NCBI RefSeq assembly: GCF_047496725.1
Contig: NC_132982.1
Span: 5,053,501-5,117,500 of the forward strand
Source: Anoplolepis gracilipes
Taxonomy: Eukaryota > Arthropoda > Insecta > Hymenoptera > Formicidae
Reading direction: 5' to 3'
DNA length: 64,000 nt
The notes below the pieces were generated by a model, which was given only the letters and a program-made list of their open reading frames with translations, searched no databases and was not told the DNA's origin. Of the stretch, positions 54,175 through 64,000 are shown one piece after another. Made by a program: the position numbers and the translations under genes. The stretch's first letter is position 1, and each line of letters opens with the position of its first letter.

Positions 54175-55018
54175 ACACATAATTTTATTTTATGATATTA
54201 CTGAATTATCTAATGTTTTAAGTCTAGTGTTTTCAGACATAATCGATTTCAAAATTAACGAAAAATTAATTTCTTCCTAAAAAATCTTCGATTAAGAGGG
54301 AGAAATTTATTTATTGTCCGTTACTCATTTATTTGTCACTAATATATTGTTAATCATTAATATCGAGTATATCTATTTAAATGTATGAGCATCGTTCTCA
54401 TAATCTTTATATCACTGCCATATGTATAATGATTATATATTGTCGTAAACTGTCAATTCTTATCGACGCACTTGATCTAATGTTTATCGATCGATAATCG
54501 CAGCGATGTTATTACATGACTTTTCTGTCAACATTTACCATTTTATCATTTTAAATATTTTTATAATACTTGATGATGTACAATCATAATGTTAGGCAAC
54601 TCTTACACATCGATTGGAGCGCACCGCGAATATGTCGCAACAGGTATTGCGACATCCATATGGGGAGTCGCGCATCGTTAATCACGTAAAGTATGCGAAT
54701 ATACTTTCTGGCAGCTAATAAAATTCGCCTGGATTCTACACATACGTCACATACCGATTCGATTCCCAGGTGGAATTTTCTAGTTTAGCCCCGGAATCGC
54801 GAACGCGACTCTGCCAAAACGAATACCCGCCAACTACTAACGCCATGGCGAAGTTACCTGTACATTTCATTATCGCGGAAACTAGCTGGCTACCGATTTT
54901 AGAGCTTTTCTGGTGACCGGCCAAAGAGTAGGGGAATCGACATTGCACCCGATCAGGGAGGGGTAGCTCGCGCCCTAAAGGAGTGTCATAAAAACTCTGA
55001 CAGATCTCTATTGTATCT

Positions 55019-55076
<58 letters not shown>

Positions 55077-57555
55077 ATATATCTCAATGATCTTACAATA
55101 AATCGAAAGATCCAGATTTATCTCAACGGTGATCCATATTACTTTTCAAACGCTGCATATCACAAAAAATTCTTTAAGATTAAAATAACAATATATATAT
55201 AACAGAACATTTTTATTATAAAATATAATAAATATTATAATAAGTATATAATAAATATTAAAATAAATATACACTTTTTTATTTTTAATAATTAATTTTT
55301 CATTAATGTTTCCTTTGGCAATTATCAAAGCAAACAGGGTTTGATCCTCGCGGATGATCAGAATTTCAAAAACATGCTTGACAATGATGAATTTCTCTCT
55401 CCTAATCGGACATTTTTAGAAAGAAATTAATATGATGTATCCACAAGGACGCCTTTCTTGAATATAACCCTCGGTGTTCGCGCACTGAGAGACTCGTATA
55501 TTTTGCGAAAATGTGTTACTAATCCGATGAAGTTACGTCTTTGAGCCGCCGCCAAAGCGTGCGGTATAACGAGAGTAATGGCTGTATCATGGTAAATTGA
55601 AAATGTGTTGCCAACAATACCGGCATTAATTTAAGAAACTGATGCCGCCAGTGATCGATCACTGAGTCGCAGCCAATTCGCGACCAATATTCGCGATATT
55701 TGCATTATTATAAATCATCGCAATTATTACGCAATGACGGACCTTATTGTGTCACGAATTGAGCTTATAATTTTATCTGAACAAGCAAATCTAAATTTGG
55801 ACTTAATATTTCAGTACTTTCAGAATCAAGATATAGATATTTTAAATTCTTGACGTTTTTGAAACAAACATAATATTGTAAAAATATCTATATCTTGATA
55901 TTGAAATTATTTTAAATCTTAAATTATACTTCAAGGGATATGTAATCTCTTTTTTTAAGAAATTTTTTCTTCACTTACCGGGCTGACCACCCCGCTGCCT
56001 CGCTTCTTCTTCTTCGAGCATACGTAGAACCGCACTATTCTGCAAGTTCGCTGGCTTGGCTAACTGGTTGAAGTCGATTCTGGAAGCAGAAAAATTATAT
56101 ATAAATATTCAATTCTCTAAATAATTTCTTAAAATAATTAATTTCACTTTCCAAAGCAAATGTTTATAGGCGACTGTATTGGATTGTATAAATAAAAGGA
56201 AGCACAATCTTTAAAAAAAAATATAGGTAAAGTTGTTAGAATATTATACTTGAAAGTATTTAACTAAAGTATTTATTTTTATAAAAAATATGAACACAAT
56301 AGATATGACACATGTCTTATAATTTTACATAAAAAACTTATATGACATTACAAGTAAATATTTCAAAACATAGAGTCAATTTTTCATAAGAGGCAACAGA
56401 AAATCTTTTGGCTTTTGCTTCGCTTTTACTCAGACCACCCATATTGTCTCATGCATCATTGGCGAAAGTTGAACGTTAGCATTGAATGGAACGAAGATTC
56501 TTCGCCTGTCAACAACTAATAGAATCGCAAGTTGAAGAGCTGCCAAGTCGTCGAATAAGACCACAAACTTACAGAAAGCAGAAAGGTGTATTAATTTTCG
56601 AAAATATTAAAAATAAAAGACTCGTATTCTCTGTAGATCTTAAGAATTTGAAAATCGATGATCATCACCTCTTTGTGGCGATCATCTCGACAGAGTTCCC
56701 GCAGCGATAGCAGACGACGATGACAATAAAGGAAGCGAGCCGGCGCGTTCGCGGTTCATGAAACGCGAAACTAAGTCAAGTACGAAGAGACGCGATGCAG
56801 TCGTCGGGCTTTGCGCAGGACGGCGATGAAGAGTCCGGCCTCTTCGGCCGTTTATTTCTAACCGCGGCCGGTGATTCGATCCTCTGAAAATAACTAACAC
56901 CTCGACCGGCATCGACGTCGTCGGCTGATTCACGCGGCGTTGTCGCGCGACCGACATCGGAACGATCACGAGACACGTGGACCGCAAGGAGGAGGCTGAT
57001 GCTTGATGATTGACGCAAGGTGGTCGCGTCGACCAGTTTTAGATTCACCAGGCAGTTTCGGCGGTAAAAGCACCGGCTGAGTCATTCAAGTCAATCGAGA
57101 AGATCCGCAGGATGCATCGGGGTTACTGTCCGCTCTGTTATCTTTTGAATTAGGTCAAGCAATGTTATTGAGATAAGCAGGACGGTGTAATAATTTTCTT
57201 TATCAAATTGACTGATATAATTAATAATTATAAAACATATGTTATACAACGTATTACAAAATTGAAATAATATTAAAGAACAATGCAATTCATATTACAT
57301 TTGTCATTGGAAAATTATTATGACAGATGGTGATAATTGTTTGAGAATTAAATGGAGAGGATTTTTTAAATTGTGTAATGACAAGTTCAAATTATTCTGA
57401 TAATTTTTCATATGAAAAGAAAAGACTTACCCGACTGCACCGTTAGCCAAAACTTGAGCCTGTCTATCTAAAGTCTCCTGTACCGCTTGTGGTGAATATA
57501 AATTGATAGGAGAATTAAATTGCTTGTTCACAAGTCTCGCTTTTTGAGTGGCCAT
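50282..57555 (-). CDS. Zasp66: Zasp-family Z-disc protein (Zasp66-like), ZM motif, 331 aa
   Basis: Zasp/ALP-Enigma proteins bind alpha-actinin and organise muscle Z-discs and integrin sites. Exons in order: 57431-57555, 55979-56079, 53868-53947, 51941-52213, 51497-51634, 50282-50560. Phases agree; 996 nt. The ZM motif is at residues 11 to about 40 (NKQFNSPINLYSPQAVQETL). Then comes IDFNQLAKPANLQNSAVLRM with an acidic EEEEARQ, a Pro-rich WPPPPEDQDFDYVEQ, a long Pro/Gln/Ser-rich low-complexity stretch, and the conserved-looking tail KWPPASVKAQVEAENRAR, FRPRRVNKDYSGFFAQHAL, ending AYNH. No LIM domain is encoded. No PDZ exon is seen upstream in the window. In-frame stops (TAA, then TAG further upstream) precede ATG 57555, so this exon starts a PDZ-less isoform; its acceptor is at 57615/57616 or 57593/57594. 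PDZ forms would need other exons, perhaps beyond 64 kb. Zasp66 rather than Zasp52 is inferred from the lack of LIM. Confidence 0.85.
54121..54172. repeat. (AT)n microsatellite
   Basis: A dinucleotide AT run in a Zasp intron. Confidence 0.95.
55020..55082. repeat. (AT)n microsatellite
   Basis: A long AT run in the same Zasp intron; the frames over it are artefacts. Confidence 0.95.
55826..55898. repeat. Foldback with 18-bp perfect arms
   Basis: TCAAGATATAGATATTTT at 55826-55843 is inverted at 55881-55898 around a 37-nt loop. It lies about 80 nt before the 55979 exon boundary on the intron side. Confidence 0.75.
56669..56685 (-). CDS. Candidate alternative Zasp first exon (MIATK)
   Basis: A CpG-rich island at about 56690-57070 lies inside the first Zasp coding intron. 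Just downstream, ATG ATC GCC ACA AAG AG ends at the donor GTGATG (56668/56669) in phase 2. This is the phase accepted by the exon at 56079, giving MIATKR-IDFNQ and a protein without the first half of the ZM motif. The donor is weak. Confidence 0.25.
56690..57070. promoter_or_regulatory. GC-rich island within Zasp intron
   Basis: A CpG-rich block surrounded by AT-rich intron. The open frames on both strands are composition artefacts. It is plausibly an internal promoter of the Zasp gene on the minus strand. Confidence 0.35.
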
Positions 57556-57619
57556 GTTGATATTTTAATCTCGAGAGTTCTATTCTTTAATTACTGCAAC
57601 ATTCAAAAAATATTCCTGT

Positions 57620-60600
57620 AAGAGAGAGAAAGCGATATACTTACACAAATAAGGCTTCTTAAATGTTGAGGATTATAATTGCGACGATGATATCATAATT
57701 GAGAACTGTTTTCGTAAAATAACAAGATCAGGAAGAAAACACATTTTATTGATTTTATATTATTACTTTCCAATTCTAAAAAATTTTGAAATAATATTTA
57801 TACAATTTTATTTCAACATTTTGTAATTATCATAAAAAAATAATCCTCAATCAATACTAAATAATAGAACAAAATAAGTTACGATCTGATGATAAAAAAA
57901 ATATTTAAAACAATAAAAGATGTTCTAAATATTTTTTTTATCATTTGTATGAAGCCAAAGGAAATAACATTATTTATTATATGACGTTATTTTCTGAAGC
58001 GTGCCACGCGCGAATTATCATTTATCTCTCATCACTGTGCTATTTGCACGCGAATTCTGCCAAAATCCACTACATCAAATCGCATGTCTATAGAATCTTA
58101 CAGCGTAAATATCTGTCTTACTAATAACGATTACGTACGCGTCTGCAAATTAAGCGCGACAATAAATAACAGAGGCATTTTTTGTTTTTATGAAAAATTA
58201 CGATCGTTAATCTTCCGTGATGCGATTATCACAGAGATTCACGTGACATAATGAACGGTGACATTTCTATACCTTGATATGTGAGTCACGCGTATCACGT
58301 TCCAAATCGATTGCAAATCGTGCGAGACTGAAGAGCAAGCGCAATTTCGAAAATTAGGTCATCTCGGAGATATCGTTTAACGATCATTTGAAAATGTTTG
58401 GTTACTCGATCTCACTCTGAAAGAGATAGATTCTATAGTTACAACATAAAGTATTATTCTCAAATTCGTGCCAAGAAAATTGCGCAGAGACGCACGTAAA
58501 GAAATATCATGTTTAATTGGAAAAAAACAACGTTTTTCTCATTAATTCAACGACTAATCATTCTCGTATCTTGTAAAAAAAAAATTTAAAGTTACGTCCC
58601 TTAGATATGTAGCTTGGTGGATACATTAGAAAAATAAATATATTTTAAATTATATTATGTATGTTTTTCTCATTACAATTTAATTTTAAATATCTAAATG
58701 TATTTATTAATGATTTCTGCAATTATCAATAAATGATGTCAGCAATTAAGTCTGGTCGCTTCAATAGATAAGAGAATCGCGAGTTCACTGACGTATATAC
58801 ATGTGCGAAATAGCCGGATGCTTTCTGTTTCACGTCATATAATGGATCGCAAAAAAGTATATCGGTTTACGCGAATGGTATCTTTATCACCCTCGCGTTG
58901 CTTCTCTCGGAACACTTACATCCCTCTTTGCGCGTCGTTGAAAGATGAACGCGTGTGTCTATTTCGAAAGCCGGAAAAAAGACTCAGAGAAGCGATTTAT
59001 AGTAGTAAAGTATTCCACTAGTAGTAAATATCTTTTGTGTACTCGACTGTGTGAGAACGTATTCGAAAAGATATTTAAATTACTCAGAAATCCAACATGC
59101 GATACACAAATCTTTTTTCAAACCTTTTTTCTGATTAAATTTACCGAGTGGTGGGCGTTTTTTTTTTAAACAGATTTATATACTTATTCTTACTCTATAT
59201 TTATACTCTCGAAGTGTATAAATATACTTATTCTACTTGATTCTTAAAATATTCCGTATTTTCTAGTAGAATCCTTCTAGCGGAAAAGATAAAATGATAC
59301 TGATTATTAGTTAAACCTCTTCTTGCGAAATTGCAACGATCTATTTCTAATGAATTCTCCTTGTATAATCTCGCATATACGTCTTGCATTTTATTCATAT
59401 CTTTGTGTGTGTATATTTATATTCTTATATATACTGCTATTCTTACTGTTTTCTTTTTGTCATTAAATATTTAACATGTAATTATTACATAAGACATGTT
59501 TACATAAATAATTGATTTTCGAAATAGTTACATCTTCTTATTATTAATTCTTTTTACTAACTTTTATATCTAGCATCCTGAAATAGTTTTGAAAAGTTTC
59601 GAAGAGAATTCTCGTTTTTAATAAAATAAAGAGTATAACTACATATTTTAGTCTGTCTTTAAGAATCTATGAAAATTGGACAATTAAATGTGACCATCTC
59701 TTTCTTTTCCCTTCTATTTATCGATTCGATCGTACTTTTTAGCGTTCGTTTAATCGATCTCAAAAACCGCAGACCTGTTTAACTCTCGAAAATCTCTCAA
59801 ATTCTCACTGACACGTTCATGCTGGGCACCCACCGGTGGCCTATACCGCGGTTATTTTTGCTTAGAAATTCCTCCGAATATATCTACATCGTCCGCAAAA
59901 TCTCTACTTCTCCCTCCTCCTACCAGCTGGTCTTTAGAGCGCACACACTCTCTCCGGGTCGTATTGAATTACATTAAAGCTCGCACGTAATAAAAATCGG
60001 TCGATGATGAAATGCATGTCGATTTAATAATAGCATGTATTATAATCAATAGTGTTGTTTGAAACGAAATTGTGTGTGTTACAATAATTTTTTACAATAT
60101 TTTTACTAATTTCTAGAATGATATAGAATAATGATTTTAAGCTGAAATAAAAATTGAAATGTAAAATTCGCTTATATAGATACTATAAGATTAGTCCACT
60201 ATAAAGATGTGTCACAATTATAATTTAGTTTATCTCTGATTGTTTTTTAAAGATTAAATGATAAATATGTGAGAATTGTTAAAAGTTTAGGTTCGAATTC
60301 CACTACCCAATAATTAACCAAATATGCAGGATAATTGTTTTCGCGAAGTTTTCTCTCTCTCTTTACATAACACATTAATATAAACTGCATCGATATATTT
60401 AGATCTCCTCTTCGGAAATTCGGTTTTTATTTGTACTAGATGCCATTGATATAAAAATCACATAAAACAATCGATTTTTTAAAATCATTTTTTATCCTAA
60501 ATAGAGTAAATATTAGATATAATCAACAAGAGAGAAAATTACTTAGTTAGTTTGTTGTATCGAATAAATGTGACAATACAAGAATTTTTCAGTAATATAA

Positions 60601-63600
60601 TCAATAGCATAAAAGTATTATAAGATTATGAATATTAATTTCATCATAAATGTATATATTTTTAGAACTTTAGGGATATTAATAATAATTGAATAATAAT
60701 AATAAAATTATCCAATATTTTTTAATCAAAATTTATCTCATAATAAAAAAATTAATTTCAACATTCTAAAATCAGTTACTGTAAAAATACAAAAATTAAT
60801 TCTGTAATGTAATAGAACACTCTTTAATAATTTAATTCTATTATTTTTCGCAGAGTTATGACGCATGATCGTAATAATTTCGTACAACGCGATTGGCATC
60901 AAAGAGAGGGTGATGATTTTTCCACATTACGTTGTTTACCGATGTGACGCACGACGTGTCGTCTATTTCTGGCGGATTGTTTCAACAATATACGATACAA
61001 CGTCGTATATATAACAATTTTTGGCCGTTCGAATTGTGACGGATTCATTTGTGATGATCACAAAACAACGCGAATAGACGAGACGGCGCGCCGAAATGTG
61101 TCGTGCAAATTACAATTAAGACTTCAACTAAAAATCATGGGATATTCCCGAGATGACGAGACTTCTCATTTTGGCAGAGCAATCCTGTGTTTTCAGCCAA
61201 TACATTCCGCTGACTCATAATTCTCAAACCGTCCCGTATTTCTAATTTAAACTTTTATAACTTTTTCATGACGTAAAAGATCGATACTTTACACTCTATT
61301 TAATTAAATAGTTCTTTATGTACTTCTTATGTACTTGAATTATGTGTTACGAATAAAAGGATTTGATATGATTTAAAACATACAAAATGCAATATACATA
61401 AGGAGAATAAATTTTTCTAATTAATTAATCTAGGATCAAACTTATAATGCGTGATCCACAAACCTTTAAGTTATCATCTAAAATTGTCCCAAAAAATATT
61501 TTAGAAATGTTTACAATTACATATAGAAATATATAATCAAATCATTTTAATTGTAAATTATTGTTAATATAATCAATTATTCTTATTCTTTTCATTATAA
61601 TTATTCTCAACAGCCTTTTTACTATAAAAAAAAAATACCAAATATTCTATTAATTACTTGGTCTAAATTTTTGACAATTTAGGCTGTTGAATTCTAAGAT
61701 TAATTAAATATGTAAACTGTCTTACCAATTAAGTAATCAATTATATAAAGATTAATCAATTTAAAAAATCTATAGAAAAAATATCTAATAATCTTTGAAC
61801 ATCTAATAGTAATTGATTTGAATTTTCTCGAGAAATTTAAAATGTTTTTTTTTTTACTTATTCTAATTTTATTTTTACTTTATGTTCTTTAATTTTTCTT
61901 CAAATTTTTATGATTTATATATTATAGATTCCTTTCTGTTTCTTTCTGTATTCTCGAAATTCTCAATATTATGTTTCTTGATTTTTCACACTTTCTCTGG
62001 ACCATCTGTATCTTCCACATTTTCCACTTTTTAATAATTGATCTTCGTCTTTTTTATTCCATCTGACTTTCTGTATCTTTCCTTGGGTTTTTTCGCCGCG
62101 GAATGCATCAATGACAACGAGTGATGCAACATGTGCGAACGTGGCACCTACCTTCGCGATGATATACGTGAAGAACGCGGGTTCCTCGGGTAGCGAAACA
62201 CACTGGACTCTCGGAAAAGCCAAAGCACCGGAGAGCAGCAGAAGACAACTATCGTCGGTCCCCTCCCTCACCCGGAACCGCCGAATTCGTTCTGCTCCCT
62301 CGCCTCTTCCCTCATCGTGGTTATTTTCGAATATTCTCCCTCTCTTTCTTTATCTTTCTTTAATGTTCGCGGCATTCGGCGGATTTCCTGGCAATCGCGA
62401 GAAAGCCTCGTCTGCGTTTTCCCGCACTTCGTTTCCGAAAAATCTCGTCGCAATTTATATATATATATAATCTGAAAGATAGAAACACACCGATCATGTA
62501 ATTGAGAGAGTGCAGAATTTATTTTTAGTAAAAGTATATCACAAGAAATCGGATATTACTTTTGTTTTTTTATTTCTTTACGCGAAACATTCAAAGCGAC
62601 GCAATATAAAATCGCATGTAGATTGCGCGACGTTGAATTTTATCGGAATTCTTTAAAATAAATTTTGCAAAAGCAACCAATATATGTCAACAAAAATCTT
62701 GAATTTTTTAGATTTGTTTCTTTCAAATATTCATATTCATGCGCATATATATTGTATTGTGTATTCTATTGCGTTCTCATAAAATACACGAGAAAATCAA
62801 AGCTTGGCAGAGAAAGGTCAAGACGTAAATCATTTATGAACCATTTATGAGTACATATTTCGAAACTTTCGCAAGTATACATCAAAACATGAGAAATTCG
62901 TGCCAATTTACATATTTTATGTTGTGTATTTTAAAAACTTTACCAACAAAATGCGACGAGCTTTTTCGGAAGAGAAGTACAAGAAAACAGATGTCTTACC
63001 CAGAGATTATCAAGAAATCCATCAAATTTCGCAAACATCATTGCAATTCTGCAAAGCAAAAGAAAAAAAAACTTGAAAATAGGTTGCATAACTCAAAATT
63101 ATCCATTATTGACAACTTCTTAAATTAATTAATATTGTATGCAAGCAAATATAAACCCTTTTCTTCATTCGTCTATATTTGTATATATACTTAATATTTT
63201 TTACGCATATTTAATTGTTTAGTACATATAAGAAGTCTTTGTTTAACAATTGATTCTTAATGATAGCATTCTTTATCCTGTGCAATTCAGCAAAGAAACA
63301 ATTGTCTATCCACATTCGATAAGTTGTACCCGCAATATCTAGCGCACTTTGTCGAGAATTCTACGCCGTGAAATTGAAGATGCGCCAGCGTTCACAGCCG
63401 GTAAATCGTACGCTTTGTATAATCCATCTCGCTAATGCAAATAAAAATAAATCAAACTAAAATGTTTTGACGTTGTACTTTACCTTGTTTACAAAGTTTC
63501 CAGTTGTTTCGAGACAAAATGCGTTTTCACTTTATTAGAGAGTACTCCAGGCGTCTATTAAAATGGCTCCTATAAAAAAATATATATAAAATTATCAATC

Positions 63601-64000
63601 AGTATCATAATGATGCTGTCAGAGAATAATCTATATTTATGAGTAAACTAATATATCAATATAATTAAATAAAATTTAATTTGATTTTGACGTTAATTTA
63701 TAAGAATAATATAAATTGAGATCATAAATAAAAAAGTTTCCAAAATATTTCAAATCAAACCATATTACTTTTAAAAAATGTATTAAAAATATATAGTTAA
63801 AAAATATATTTCGATTACTATTAATATTAAAGATAAAGTATTTCTTAAAATTAAAGAAATATTTAAAGCCTGTAAAAATAGAGTATTTTTTCGTTAATTT
63901 GTTATTTATTGAAACATCTTTGTTTCAATATATTCAAAAATATTTTTATCGAAAGTTTTATTTCCGGAACAGATGTTTGCAAGGAGTGCTTCAAATCGAT
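57620..64000. other. Zasp upstream region, no assignable coding exon
   Basis: AT-rich DNA with GC-richer patches at about 59750-59960, 60880-61140 and 62090-62440. A possible non-coding minus-strand exon, 63484-63569, has an acceptor TTTTTTTATAG and donor AACAAG|GTAAAG; all frames are stopped, so it could be Zasp 5' UTR. A minus-strand donor GCGAAG|GTAGGT near 62152 ends an open stretch (SLPEEPAFFTYIIAK) of unknown meaning. No PDZ motif was found. Confidence 0.4.
57889..57944. repeat. Stem-loop with 19-bp perfect arms
   Basis: Arms 57889-57907 and 57926-57944 are exact inverted copies (ATGATA, eight A, TATTTA) with an 18-nt loop, a few hundred bases upstream of the Zasp start exon. Confidence 0.75.

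Noticed and set aside
57617..57644. Apparent mini-intron (GTAAGTATAT...CTTACAG) before the Zasp start exon
   Set aside because: Only about 29 nt, too short for a spliceosomal intron; the two sites probably serve different transcripts or are chance matches.
1..64000. tRNA, rRNA, CRISPR, bacterial operon or viral genes
   Set aside because: No cloverleaf, no array of spaced repeats and no such coding content was found by reading; all solid genes are intron-split animal genes.

Overview
The window is a piece of an AT-rich arthropod nuclear genome, most likely an insect and plausibly a hymenopteran such as an ant. The reasons are small exons broken by GT-AG introns, GC-richer islands at promoters and exons inside a very AT-rich background, many AT/TG microsatellites, short non-autonomous DNA transposons, and protein sequences that match animal families. 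The species call is inference. There is no bacterial, organellar or viral gene content.

Four protein-coding genes can be read exon by exon with consistent splice phases. (1) 1081-9696, minus: a MAP3K4/MEKK4-type MAP kinase kinase kinase of about 1360 residues in 18 coding exons, with a non-coding leader exon near 12.5 kb and a spliced 3' UTR. (2) 14469-32225, minus, with leader exons out to about 40.6 kb: moesin (ERM family), 572 residues in the form that starts MPKS. An 11.4-kb second intron separates the first FERM exon from the rest, and several competing first exons exist. (3) 42607-47736, plus: a HERC4-type E3 ubiquitin ligase, 1075 residues in 16 coding exons, with RCC1 repeats and a HECT domain. 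(4) 50282-57555, minus: a ZM-motif Z-disc protein of the Zasp family, most like Zasp66, 331 residues in six exons; no PDZ exon is seen in the window.

Layout: MAP3K4 and moesin run head-to-tail on the minus strand. Moesin and HERC4 are divergent, with promoters between about 40.6 and 42.5 kb. HERC4 and Zasp converge at about 48.1-50.3 kb. From 57.6 kb to the right edge no protein-coding exon could be assigned. It holds possible leader exons, a GC-rich island at about 62.1-62.4 kb and AT-rich DNA. The four genes do not form a pathway. They act in stress-MAPK signalling, membrane-actin linkage, ubiquitination and muscle Z-disc structure.

The most interesting structure is at the 5' end of moesin. 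Three ATG-containing first exons (40.6, 38.9 and 38.2 kb) all end in phase 1. A 23-nt exon at 29.77 kb accepts phase 1 and exits in phase 0 into the FERM domain. A competing exon at 32.2 kb closes those frames and opens a new MPKS start. The sequence therefore predicts a splice switch between N-terminally extended and canonical moesin. An unassigned, strongly coding-like acidic/basic exon lies in moesin intron 2 at 24.65 kb. MAP3K4 carries a five-codon upstream ORF that crosses a splice junction. None of this amounts to a clearly new system; it is a set of testable gene-structure predictions.
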